DNA from: Zoogloea sp016790385
GTDB lineage: Bacteria; Pseudomonadota; Gammaproteobacteria; Burkholderiales; Rhodocyclaceae
Direction: 5' to 3' (one strand)
Assembly (NCBI RefSeq): GCF_041916735.1
Contig: NZ_JAYRYY010000015.1
DNA length: 64,000 bases
In this document: positions 47,031 to 55,099 of the stretch, in pieces
How positions within the stretch are numbered: the stretch's first letter is position 1
How the letters are laid out: every line of letters begins with the position of its first letter
Position numbers and translations under genes: made by a program
Notes under the pieces: generated by a model
What the model was told of the DNA's origin: nothing
Databases searched by the model: none
The model's input: the letters and a program-made list of their open reading frames with translations, nothing else

Positions 47031-48902
47031 TCAGCGCCCGACGCGGCCCTTGCCCCGGGCCAGCCGGTGCAGCACCGCCACGAGGGTGTCGATCTCCTCG
47101 CAGGTGTTGTAGAAGGCCAGGGACGGCCGCACCGTGGCTTCCTGCCCGAAACGGCGCAGGATGGGCTGGGCGCAGTGGTGGCCGGAGCGCACCGCAATCC
47201 CCTCTTCATTGAGTGCCTTGCCCACTTCCTCCGGACGATAGCCGTCGAGGACGAAGGAGCTGACGCTGGCCTTCTCTGCCGCCGTGCCGATGAGCTTGAG
47301 GCCGGGCACGCTGAGCAGCGCGCGGGTGGTGTACACCAGCAGGTCGTGCTCGTAGCGGGCGATGTTCTCCATGCCGATCCGTTCCACGTAGTCGATCGCC
47401 GCACCCAGGCCCACCGCATCGGCGATGTTGCCGGTGCCGGCCTCGAAACGGGTCGGGGGGCCGTGGTAGATGGTCTTCTCGAAGGTCACGTCGGCAATCA
47501 TGTTGCCGCCACCCTGCCAGGGTGGCATGTCCTCGAGGATCGCCCGCTTGCCATACACCGCCCCGATGCCGGTGGGTGCAAACACCTTGTGGCCCGAGAA
47601 GATGAAGAAATCGGCGTCGATGTCCTGCACATTGACCCGCATGTGGGAGACCGACTGGGCACCGTCCACCACCGCCACCGCCCCCACCTGGTGGGCCATG
47701 GCAACGATCTCCTTCACCGGCACCACGGTGCCGAGGGCGTTGGAGACCTGGGTCACCGACACGATCTTGGTGCGGCTGGTGAGCAGCTTGCGATACTCGT
47801 CCAGCAGCACCTGGCCGGTGTCATCCACCGGGATCACCTTGAGCCTGGCCCCCTTGGCGGCGGCGAGCTGCTGCCAGGGCACGATGTTGGCGTGGTGCTC
47901 CAGGTGGGACACGACAATCTCGTCGCCCTCGCCCACGTTCTGCCAGCCCCAGGTCTTGGCGACCAGGTTGATGCCCTCGGTGGCCCCACGCACGAAGATG
48001 ATCTCCTCGGTGGACGAGGCCCCGATGAAGCGCGCCACCTTGCTGCGCGCGCCCTCGTAGGCGTCCGTGGCCCGGGCGGCCAGTTCGTGGGCGGCCCGGT
48101 GGATGTTGGAGTTCTCGTGCTGGTAGAAGTAGGCCAGCCGGTCGATCACCGATTGCGGTTTGTGGGTGGTGGCGGCGTTGTCCAACCAGATCAGTTGCCG
48201 GCCATTGACCCGCTCCTGGAGGATAGGAAAGTCCCGCCGCACCGCCTGCACATCAAAGGCCGGATGAGCCGAGGGCTGAGCCGGGGGCAGGTCGGCCTCC
48301 CCGTGCGGAGCCGCTGCCCCGTCGAGGAAATAGAAGTGGCCCGGCCCGGGTCCGACCGGCGTCGCCGCACCGCGCCGGTCTCCAGCAATCTCCGCCAGGA
48401 TGGCTTGCAGCTCGCCATCGCCGGGCAAGCCGAAGGATCGCGGCACGACGCGGTTCTCAGCCACCGGGACGGATTCCGGGGGCGGTGGCGCGGCGTTTGC
48501 CTCACCGAGGAAGTAATAGGGGCTGGACGGCGCCAGCGGCGGAGGCGAAAGCGGCGGACTGAACGTGGGCAGCGCCGCCGCATAGGCCTCCGGCACACCC
48601 AGCGCCGGCCGGCCCGCCGGACCGGCGGCGGAAGCATGGTCGAGGGGAACGGACTCGGCCTGCACCGGCGCAAAGGGCGCTGCCGCCAGCAGCTGGGGGC
48701 CGGCATCGCCCAGGCGGATCTCCGCTGGCGCCTCGGGCGGGGAAGCCGGCGCGCGGCCGGCCCCCGGGCCGGGCAGCCCCGAGGGCAGCGCCGCAAAGAA
48801 CTCGCCCGCCAGCCGGGCCAGGCTCCCCTCGTCCGGGAGCCCCGCCGGCGCCGTGCCGCCCAGGGCGGCTAGCCCCTCACTTGTAGGTGTCGGGATAGTC
48901 AT
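47031..48902 (-). CDS. Encapsulin cargo cysteine desulfurase
   Basis: A 623-aa SufS-type (class II) cysteine desulfurase with a long N-terminal cargo-loading region. It converts cysteine to alanine and enzyme-bound persulfide. The catalytic core begins near residue 216; PLP Lys439 lies in FSGHKVFAPTG and the persulfide Cys577 in RSGHHCAQP. Residues 1-215 are Pro/Ala-rich and disordered with isolated conserved patches: LARLAGEFF (28-36), PYYFLGEA (128-135), FGLPGDGELQAILAEIAG (157-174) and GHFYFLDGA (188-196). This layout is that of family 2A encapsulin cargo. The start overlaps the shell gene's end by 26 bp, suggesting translational coupling; upstream in-frame ATGs lie deep in the shell gene. 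Confidence 0.92.
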   Translation of the reverse strand: MTIPTPTSEGLAALGGTAPAGLPDEGSLARLAGEFFAALPSGLPGPGAGRAPASPPEAPAEIRLGDAGPQLLAAAPFAPVQAESVPLDHASAAGPAGRPALGVPEAYAAALPTFSPPLSPPPLAPSSPYYFLGEANAAPPPPESVPVAENRVVPRSFGLPGDGELQAILAEIAGDRRGAATPVGPGPGHFYFLDGAAAPHGEADLPPAQPSAHPAFDVQAVRRDFPILQERVNGRQLIWLDNAATTHKPQSVIDRLAYFYQHENSNIHRAAHELAARATDAYEGARSKVARFIGASSTEEIIFVRGATEGINLVAKTWGWQNVGEGDEIVVSHLEHHANIVPWQQLAAAKGARLKVIPVDDTGQVLLDEYRKLLTSRTKIVSVTQVSNALGTVVPVKEIVAMAHQVGAVAVVDGAQSVSHMRVNVQDIDADFFIFSGHKVFAPTGIGAVYGKRAILEDMPPWQGGGNMIADVTFEKTIYHGPPTRFEAGTGNIADAVGLGAAIDYVERIGMENIARYEHDLLVYTTRALLSVPGLKLIGTAAEKASVSSFVLDGYRPEEVGKALNEEGIAVRSGHHCAQPILRRFGQEATVRPSLAFYNTCEEIDTLVAVLHRLARGKGRVGR

Positions 48903-49806
48903 GGTACTTGCCGATCTCCACGTCATCCAGAACAGCCAGGGCATCATCGGTGAGCACGGCCAGCGAGCAATACAGCGAAATCAGATAGGACGCGATGGCG
49001 TTGCGGTTGATGCCCATGAAGCGCACCGACAGACCCGGGCTCTGCTCACCGGCCAGCCCCGGCTGGAACAGGCCCACCACGCCCTGACGCTTCTCGCCGG
49101 TACGCAGCAGGATGATCTTGGTCTTCCCGTCCTCCACCGGCACCTTGTCCGACGGCACCAGGGGGATGCCACGCCAGGTCAGAAACTGGGAACCGAACAG
49201 GCTCACGGTGGGCGGCGGCACGCCGCGGCGGGTGCACTCGCGACCGAAGGCGGCGATGGCCAGGGGATGGGTCAGGAAAAAGCCCGGCTCCTTCCACACC
49301 CGGGTGATCAGGTCGTCCAGATCGTCCGGGGTGGGCGCACCGCTCAGGGTGGAAATGCGCTGATCGTCATGGACGTTGGCCAGCAGGCCGTAGTCCGGGT
49401 TGTTGATCAGTTCGCTCTCCTGACGCTCCTTGATGGTCTCGACGGTGAGGCGCAGCTGTTCCTTGATCTGATCGTGCGGGCTGCTGTAGAGGTCGGAGAC
49501 GCGGGTGTGCACGTCGAGGATGGTGGTGACCGCGTTCAGGAAGTACTCGCGGGGCGCCTCGTCGTAATCCACAAAGGTCTGCGGCAGCTCCGATTCGTCG
49601 CGCTGGGAGCAGGCCACGCGCACGTCGCGGGGGTTCTTGACCTTGTTGAGGCGATAGATACCGGCTTCGACGGGCAGCCACTGGAGCAGGTGCACCAGCC
49701 AACGGGGTGAGATCGTGGAAAGCTGGGGAACGGTCTTGGTGGCATTCGCCAACTGCCGGGCGGCGTTGTCGCCAAGGGCAGTGGGGGCGTCGTGATGGTC
49801 AGCCAT
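48877..49806 (-). CDS. Family 2A encapsulin shell protein (SrpI-like)
   Basis: A 309-aa HK97-fold shell protein of the SrpI/family 2A group, which self-assembles into a nanocompartment. Recognisable text includes TKTVPQLSTISPRWLVHLLQ, YDEAPREYFLNAVTTILDVH, ESELINNPDYGLL, RGVPPPTVSLFGSQFLTWRG, and the C-terminal FMGINRNAIASYLISLYCSL. Established work links family 2A shells with cysteine desulfurase cargo and sulfur storage. Here the cargo gene overlaps its 3' end. ATG follows AAGGAG. Upstream lie an XRE regulator and a rhodanese on the same strand. Confidence 0.93.
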   Translation of the reverse strand: MADHHDAPTALGDNAARQLANATKTVPQLSTISPRWLVHLLQWLPVEAGIYRLNKVKNPRDVRVACSQRDESELPQTFVDYDEAPREYFLNAVTTILDVHTRVSDLYSSPHDQIKEQLRLTVETIKERQESELINNPDYGLLANVHDDQRISTLSGAPTPDDLDDLITRVWKEPGFFLTHPLAIAAFGRECTRRGVPPPTVSLFGSQFLTWRGIPLVPSDKVPVEDGKTKIILLRTGEKRQGVVGLFQPGLAGEQSPGLSVRFMGINRNAIASYLISLYCSLAVLTDDALAVLDDVEIGKYHDYPDTYK

Positions 49807-49926
49807 GGATACTCCTTATGGATAAAAGCGGAATACGTGATGAATACAGCGGGTTGGCAAGTCTCTTGTCTTCCCCCGCCCCGCTCAACCGGCTATAGCC
49901 GTCACGGACGGGAAAAGGGCTCGGGA

Positions 49927-50181
49927 TCACGCCAAAGGCAGGCGCTCAAGGCGGGAAATGAGCCGCGAAGGCCGCAAACCCAGGGCCAGGGCAAGCTTGC
50001 CCACCGTGACAAGGGAGGGCATCGAGCCGCCCCGCTCGATCTCGCCGATGTAGCCACGATTCAGATCGGCGTACTCGGCGAATGCCTCCTGGGACCAGCC
50101 CCGCTCCTCACGCAGATGGCGCAGCATGCGGCCGAACATCACCGCGAGGTCGCCCGGTGCCGCCAAGGTGAGGTCCGTCAT
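49927..50181 (-). CDS. Small XRE-type regulator
   Basis: An 84-aa protein that is essentially one helix-turn-helix domain (WSQEAFAEYADLNRGYIGEI, then MPSLVTVGKLALALGL). No sensor domain. It lies 6 bp after the rhodanese gene and 120 bp before the encapsulin gene, so it is placed to regulate the desulfurase compartment. It resembles the second XRE gene at 51875-52156 in its recognition-helix region. Confidence 0.85.
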   Translation of the reverse strand: MTDLTLAAPGDLAVMFGRMLRHLREERGWSQEAFAEYADLNRGYIGEIERGGSMPSLVTVGKLALALGLRPSRLISRLERLPLA

Positions 50182-50187
50182 GGGGGC

Positions 50188-50712
50188 TCAGTCCTGGATC
50201 CACGGCAGACCATGGAAACGCCAGCCCCCCAGGCCGCCACGGCGCTGGTGGGCATCGATCTCCCCCTCGAAGCCTTCGAGAATGTTGAAAGCCTGGGTGA
50301 AGCCGGCCTTCGCCGCAGCCTCGGCCGCCAGGGCCGAACGCTTGCCGCTGCGACAGAGAAAGACGATCAGGGCGTCCTTCTTCACCTTGCCCTCCAGCTC
50401 CTTGACGAAGCGCGGATTGCGGGTCAGGGCGGTGCCTGTGGCCCACGCCACATGGAAGCCGGCGGGCACGTGGCCGACGAACTTGCGCTCTTCGGCAGTG
50501 CGTACATCCACCAGCACCGCGTGACCGTCGCTGACCAGGTTCCAGGCATCGGCGGGGCTCAGCCCGCCGGCATAGGTCAGTCCATCCGCCCGCGCACGTT
50601 CGCGGGCCTGCTGAAGGGCGTTCTCGACAAGCTCCACGCGCCCCTGGAGCGGAAGCCCCGCGAGGGCGGTGACCGAGGCGGTGGACGTGGCGGCAAGGCT
50701 GGAATTGAGCAT
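50188..50712 (-). CDS. Rhodanese-domain sulfurtransferase
   Basis: A 174-aa single-domain rhodanese. The active-site loop is FLCRSGKRSA, with Cys as the persulfide carrier; the upstream half shows VLVDVRTAEERKFVGHVPAG. It would accept or deliver sulfane sulfur. No signal peptide, so cytoplasmic. GGGAG precedes the ATG. It is the first gene of the operon behind the shared sulfur promoter and leads into the XRE, encapsulin and desulfurase genes. Confidence 0.9.
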   Translation of the reverse strand: MLNSSLAATSTASVTALAGLPLQGRVELVENALQQARERARADGLTYAGGLSPADAWNLVSDGHAVLVDVRTAEERKFVGHVPAGFHVAWATGTALTRNPRFVKELEGKVKKDALIVFLCRSGKRSALAAEAAAKAGFTQAFNILEGFEGEIDAHQRRGGLGGWRFHGLPWIQD

Positions 50713-50768
50713 CTGCGTTCTCCCGGAGTTGAGTGGCTGGCACCCCTGTGTGCGCAGCCGATGGGAGA

Positions 50769-50801
50769 ACGATAGCGAGGGGCCTGCGCCCCACGAACCA
50801 A
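50769..50801 (-). promoter_or_regulatory. Sulfur-type promoter of the rhodanese/encapsulin operon
   Basis: On the minus strand TTGGTT (50796-50801) lies exactly 21 bp before a -10 TATCGT (50769-50774). The same layout recurs at 54224, 56145 and 62705. The rest of the 309-bp gap (50713-51021) holds the divergent upstream region of the EAL gene, where nothing else is clear. Confidence 0.7.
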
Positions 50802-51021
50802 TAAGAATTCAGAAGCCATGCACGCGGCGCCAGATATGTAATGCAGAAATTGTGCGTAGGCGCGCCGAAGACATGAAGGGTGCCAAGCCCGGATCACGGG
50901 CGAGGCCGGGAATAAGGATTGCATGAAATCTTGGTTCGCCCGGCCGGCCGATGCCCCTAGATTGTCGATACGCCCCCGCCCGATGGGGGTATCGACATTT
51001 CATCGCGACAAGGAGCACCCC

Positions 51022-51843
51022 ATGGCCGCTATCGATCATTCCCTCCACCCCCTGACCCAAGCCTTTCTCGAGCGACTGCCCGACAGGAAGACACCCGGCC
51101 GGCAACTGCATCGCCAGGAAGACGGACGTATCGTCGGCGATTGGGTCGGCTTCCAGCTCTCCAGTGCTTTCCAGCCCATCGTGGCGGAAGACGGCCGGAT
51201 CGCGGGATGGGAAGCCTTTCTGCGCAGCGCCGGAGGCGACGACCAGGGCTTGTCACCGTGGACCCTGTTCTCGACGGCAACGGACGACGCCCGACTGATC
51301 GCCCTGGACCGGCTGGCCCGCACGGTGCACCTGCTCAATGCCCTGGTCAGCGGCCTGCCGGGGCAGCTGTTCCTCAATGTCCATGGGCGCTTGCTGGCTG
51401 CGGTGGGCGACGACCATGGACGGGCTTTCCGTCGCGTGGTGGATGCCCTGGGGGTGCGCCCGGACAAGATCGTCATCGAAACGCCGGTGGAGGCCAGCAG
51501 CCAGCCGGATCTGCTGGCCTTTGTCCTGCGCAACTACCGCAGCAACGGGTTCCGGGTGGCGGTGAATGTGGATTCGGTGTTGCAGTGGCAGGACATCGCC
51601 AGCCTGGTCCATCCCCATTTCGTGAAGATCGACAGCCGCAAGCTCGGTAGTGGTGAGGAAGCACGCGCGCGCCTTGCATGGCTGCACTCGCTGCGCGAGG
51701 ACGCAAGCGTGATCGTGACGCGCATCGAAGGTGCCGCGCAGGATTACCAGGTCGGCGCCACATTGCGGCAGGGTCACGCCCTCGGGCGCCCTGCGGCCAG
51801 CCCGGTCGGCCAGCCGCAGACTTTGCGCGTGCAGCCGGCCTGA
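51022..51843 (+). CDS. Degenerate EAL-domain protein
   Basis: A 273-aa protein with one EAL fold and no second domain. The EAL motif reads WEAFL, and ETPV and VAVNVDS replace the family's ExE and DDFGTG metal-binding segments. It keeps HFVKIDSRKL. Several metal ligands needed for c-di-GMP hydrolysis appear lost, so it is more likely a c-di-GMP receptor or protein-interaction module than an enzyme. Start at ATG 51022 after AAGGAG. It is the only plus-strand gene inside the sulfur island. Confidence 0.8.
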   Translation: MAAIDHSLHPLTQAFLERLPDRKTPGRQLHRQEDGRIVGDWVGFQLSSAFQPIVAEDGRIAGWEAFLRSAGGDDQGLSPWTLFSTATDDARLIALDRLARTVHLLNALVSGLPGQLFLNVHGRLLAAVGDDHGRAFRRVVDALGVRPDKIVIETPVEASSQPDLLAFVLRNYRSNGFRVAVNVDSVLQWQDIASLVHPHFVKIDSRKLGSGEEARARLAWLHSLREDASVIVTRIEGAAQDYQVGATLRQGHALGRPAASPVGQPQTLRVQPA

Positions 51844-51874
51844 TCACCGGGCAGGTCCGGGCCCTGCGGCAGCC

Positions 51875-52156
51875 TCAGGGCTGTACCCCGCCCGCCGCGG
51901 GGCTCGCGTGTTTCTCCCGCGGGGGGTCGGCGCTGTCCATTCCCTCCGCCTCGGCGACCAGATCTGAAAGCGGCACGCCGAGGGCCGCCGCGATCTTCAG
52001 TGTGGTGGCCAGGGATGGAATGGCGACACCACGCTCGACCTCACCACTGTAGGAGCGGCTGAGGCCGGCCCGGTCGGCAAAGGCCTGCTGGGACCAGCCC
52101 AGGGCCACGCGGCGGCGCCGGACGACCGCCCCAAAACGCGTGTGCAGCCCGCTCAT
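51875..52156 (-). CDS. XRE-type regulator of the cysteine operon
   Basis: A 93-aa protein: N-terminal helix-turn-helix (WSQQAFADRAGLSRSYSGEV, then IPSLATTLKIAAALGVPL) and a short acidic then basic tail. The ATG overlaps the serine acetyltransferase stop codon by 4 bp, so it is the third gene of cysK-epsC-xre. It probably controls cysteine synthesis in cis. Confidence 0.85.
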   Translation of the reverse strand: MSGLHTRFGAVVRRRRVALGWSQQAFADRAGLSRSYSGEVERGVAIPSLATTLKIAAALGVPLSDLVAEAEGMDSADPPREKHASPAAGGVQP

Positions 52157-53178
52157 GGAGCCGGACCTGCCGCGGGTTTGGCGTGCTGCTGCAAAGAGGC
52201 CTGGGAGAGGTGACTGCCCGCGGGCACCCCGTGGGTGAGCCACACGTTGCCGCCAATGCTCGACCCCGCCCCGATGACGATACGACCGAGGATCGTGGCG
52301 CCGGCATAGACCACGACGTCGTCCTCGAGGATGGGGTGGCGCGGCAGGCCCTTGGCAAGTCCGCCGCCCTCCCCGACCTCGAAGCGTTTGGCCCCCAGGG
52401 TGACGGCCTGGTAGAGACGCACACGGTTGCCGATGACGGCAGTCTCGCCAATGACCACCCCGGTGCCATGATCGATGAAGAAGCTGTGGCCGATGCGCGC
52501 GCCCGGGTGGATGTCGATCCCCGTGGACGAATGGGCCAGCTCGGACACGATACGCGCCAGCAGGGGCACGCCCAGCTGGTAGAGGCGATGGGCGAGGCGA
52601 TGATGGATCACCGCATGGATGCCCGGATAGCACAGCACGATCTCATCCACGCTGCGCGCGGCGGGATCACCCCGGAATGCCGCCTCCACATCGGTGTCGA
52701 GCAGCGCGCGGATGTCCGGAAGCGAAGCGGCGAACTCACCCACCAGGCGCTCCGCCCGGGTGCGCGCGGCGTCCTCGTCCTCGCCCCCGTGGCGGGCCTG
52801 GTAGGCGAGTTCCAGACGCACCTGCTCGAGCAGCCGATGCAGGGCCGCATCGAGGGTATGGCCGACGTAGAAATCCTCGCACTCCTGGCGCAGATCGGCC
52901 GGACCGAGACGCATGGGAAACAGCGCGGAGCACAACTCTTCGACGACCCTGGCGAGCGCCTCCCGGGACGGGAACTCGCGCCCGCCGGTCTCGCGGCTGC
53001 GCCCCTGGGCATCGCGCCAGCGGCTGCGCACGGCGTGCAGCCCGCTGACCACCGCCTGGAGATCCCAGTGAGCAGCGGGGGCATCCGCCCCCGTCACCGG
53101 GAGCTTCGGGCCGATTCGCCCGCCCTCATCGCCGCGGGCGACGGAGCGGATGCCTTGAAGGCTATCTGCGGTGCTCAC
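52153..53178 (-). CDS. cysE: Serine O-acetyltransferase (EpsC/CysE type)
   Basis: A 341-aa left-handed beta-helix acetyltransferase making O-acetylserine from serine and acetyl-CoA. The N-terminal helical domain is long, as in EpsC-type enzymes. Hexapeptide repeats include IDIHPGARIGHSFFIDHGTG and VVIGETAVIGNRVRLYQAV, with catalytic His in FIDHGTG. The start is GTG at 53178, overlapping the cysK stop. Product feeds the adjacent cysteine synthase. Confidence 0.93.
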   Translation of the reverse strand: MSTADSLQGIRSVARGDEGGRIGPKLPVTGADAPAAHWDLQAVVSGLHAVRSRWRDAQGRSRETGGREFPSREALARVVEELCSALFPMRLGPADLRQECEDFYVGHTLDAALHRLLEQVRLELAYQARHGGEDEDAARTRAERLVGEFAASLPDIRALLDTDVEAAFRGDPAARSVDEIVLCYPGIHAVIHHRLAHRLYQLGVPLLARIVSELAHSSTGIDIHPGARIGHSFFIDHGTGVVIGETAVIGNRVRLYQAVTLGAKRFEVGEGGGLAKGLPRHPILEDDVVVYAGATILGRIVIGAGSSIGGNVWLTHGVPAGSHLSQASLQQHAKPAAGPAP

Positions 53179-54152
53179 GTCGGCAACCCCGCCGCATCGA
53201 AGACCCCGTCGAAGAGGATCGAGCTCAGGTAGCGCTCGCCTGAATCCGGCAGCACCACCACGATGGTCTTGCCCGCGTTGTCCGGGCGCTTGGCCAGACG
53301 TACCGCAACGGCGGCGGCCGCACCGCTGGAGATGCCGGACAGGATGCCTTCCTCCCGGGCCAGTCGGCGCGCAAAATCGACCGCCTCCTCATTGGTGACC
53401 TGCTCCACCGCATCCACGAGGGACAGGTCGAGCACGTCCGGCACAAAGCCCGCACCGATGCCCTGGATCTTGTGCGGTCCGGGCTTGAGTGCTTCGCCTG
53501 CGAGGGTCTGGGTCAGGATGGGGCTGGTCGCCGGCTCCACCGCCACGGAGAGGATGGGCGTGTTGCGGCCCTGCTTGAAGTAGCGTGACACACCGGTGAT
53601 GGTGCCCCCGGTTCCCACACCCGACACGAAGATATCCACCCGGCCGTCGGTGTCCTCCCAGATCTCGGGGCCGGTGGTGGTCTCATGGATCAATGGATTG
53701 GCCGGATTCTTGAACTGCTGCAACAGCACATAGCGGTCCGGGTCGGAAGCCGCGATCTCCTCGGCACGGGCAACCGCCCCGCTCATCCCCTTCGCCCCCT
53801 CGGTGAGCACCAACCTGGCCCCATAGGCCAGGAGCAGCTTGCGGCGCTCGATGCTCATGGTCTCGGGCATCGTGAGGGTGAGGGGAATGCCCCGGGCGGC
53901 CGCCACGAAGGCCAGCGCAATCCCCGTGTTGCCGCTGGTCGGCTCGACGAGCTCCTTGCCCGGCCCCAGCAGACCGCGCTTTTCCGCATCCCACACCAGC
54001 GCCGCGCCGATGCGGCACTTCACGGAGTAAGCCGGATTGCGCCCCTCGATCTTGGCCAGCACGGTCGCCCCGGCGCCATCGGTGATGCGACCCAGCCGTA
54101 CCAGGGGAGTACGGCCAATGGAAAGTGCGTTGTCCTCGTACCATCTGGACAT
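53175..54152 (-). CDS. cysK: Cysteine synthase
   Basis: A 325-aa O-acetylserine sulfhydrylase that forms cysteine from O-acetylserine and sulfide. The PLP Lys is in YSVKCRIGAALVW, the substrate loop in EPTSGNTGIALAF and the phosphate loop in SGVGTGGTITGV. The family's usual N-terminal text is present (IGRTPLVRLGRI). AAGGAG precedes the ATG. First gene of cysK-epsC-xre behind the shared sulfur promoter. Confidence 0.96.
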   Translation of the reverse strand: MSRWYEDNALSIGRTPLVRLGRITDGAGATVLAKIEGRNPAYSVKCRIGAALVWDAEKRGLLGPGKELVEPTSGNTGIALAFVAAARGIPLTLTMPETMSIERRKLLLAYGARLVLTEGAKGMSGAVARAEEIAASDPDRYVLLQQFKNPANPLIHETTTGPEIWEDTDGRVDIFVSGVGTGGTITGVSRYFKQGRNTPILSVAVEPATSPILTQTLAGEALKPGPHKIQGIGAGFVPDVLDLSLVDAVEQVTNEEAVDFARRLAREEGILSGISSGAAAAVAVRLAKRPDNAGKTIVVVLPDSGERYLSSILFDGVFDAAGLPT

Positions 54153-54223
54153 GGGAATCTCCTTGATGAAATCGAGCCGAACGGCTCGATCCGAATATGA
54201 ATGGAAGATGGGCTCACGGCCCC

Positions 54224-54256
54224 ACCTTAGCGGCCCGGCCTCGGCTGGCGAACCAA
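54224..54256 (-). promoter_or_regulatory. Sulfur-type promoter of cysK-epsC-xre
   Basis: TTGGTT (54251-54256) 21 bp before -10 TAAGGT (54224-54229) on the minus strand. The TTGGTTCGCC context is identical to that of the sbp promoter. Confidence 0.7.
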
Positions 54257-54330
54257 GTTAATGTGGCAAGGTTTTCAGCACGTATCGAATAAACAATGCC
54301 GGATTCAGTCGTAGGCGCCGGCGGAAGCGC

Positions 54331-55017
54331 TCAGGACGAAATCCCGCTGAACACGTCCCAGTCAAACCGCGTCCGGTGGCGCAGGCGCGCCAGGGCGCCG
54401 CGTTTGCCCTTGTGGGTCAAATGGGCATCGTCGATGCTCCCCAGCGGCAACCCGGCGTAGGAGTCGCGCAGCGCCTGAAGCAGGGCAAGCCCCCGGGGCC
54501 AGGGGCCATGCCCAGAATCGGCGTTGATGTGGCCGGCGGCGCCGATATCGATCAGCACACTGCCCCAACGGTCCGCCCAGTACGCGGTACAGGCGAGGCT
54601 GGCCCACGGGTCGTCGCGACTGGCCACGACCATGCTAGGAACGCCGATGGGCGCCGAGGGAATCCACGACGCCAAGCCATCCCGATCGGACAGGCAGCCA
54701 GACGCTCGAAGTCCGAAAGGGCTGAAGCGGTCCGGGTCGGGCGGCGCCACCAGCAGCAGCCCCGCCACCCGCTCGGGGCGGTCGGCAGCGGCCACCACCG
54801 AGGCCAGACAGCCATAGCTGTGGGCCACCAGCCACACCACGCCGGCGGCCTCATCGATCTCGCGCCGGACTTCCGAGGCCCAGCGCGCCAGCACCGGCTC
54901 CCCCCAGTCGATCTGACGCACCCGGCGCGCATCGGGCAATTGGCTTTCCATCCAGCTCTGCCAGTGCCCGGGGCCGCTGTCGTTGAGCCCTGGAACGATC
55001 AAGACGGTGTGCAACAT
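54331..55017 (-). CDS. RBBP9/YdeN-type alpha/beta hydrolase
   Basis: A 228-aa serine hydrolase. Catalytic Ser in VAHSYGCLA, Asp in ASRDDPWAS and His in GAAGHINADSGHG complete the triad; the N-terminus HTVLIVPGLNDSGPGHWQSW is the RBBP9/YdeN signature. The substrate is unknown. The ATG at 55017 is preferred because the longer upstream reading lies over the sbp 3' end and has a low-complexity composition. It lies 82 bp after sbp and may be cotranscribed. Confidence 0.85.
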   Translation of the reverse strand: MLHTVLIVPGLNDSGPGHWQSWMESQLPDARRVRQIDWGEPVLARWASEVRREIDEAAGVVWLVAHSYGCLASVVAAADRPERVAGLLLVAPPDPDRFSPFGLRASGCLSDRDGLASWIPSAPIGVPSMVVASRDDPWASLACTAYWADRWGSVLIDIGAAGHINADSGHGPWPRGLALLQALRDSYAGLPLGSIDDAHLTHKGKRGALARLRHRTRFDWDVFSGISS

Positions 55018-55099
55018 GCGATCCCCGCGATAGACAAGGGCCAGGGGCGGCCCCTGCGCCGAAGGTGATGGCGTGCCCCGACAGGCGCGCGCTGACCGA

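Noticed and set aside
49807..49926. A separate sulfur-type promoter directly before the encapsulin gene
   Set aside because: No TTGGTT-N21-TAnnnT arrangement is present; only weak -35/-10 fits were found, so transcription from the rhodanese promoter is preferred.
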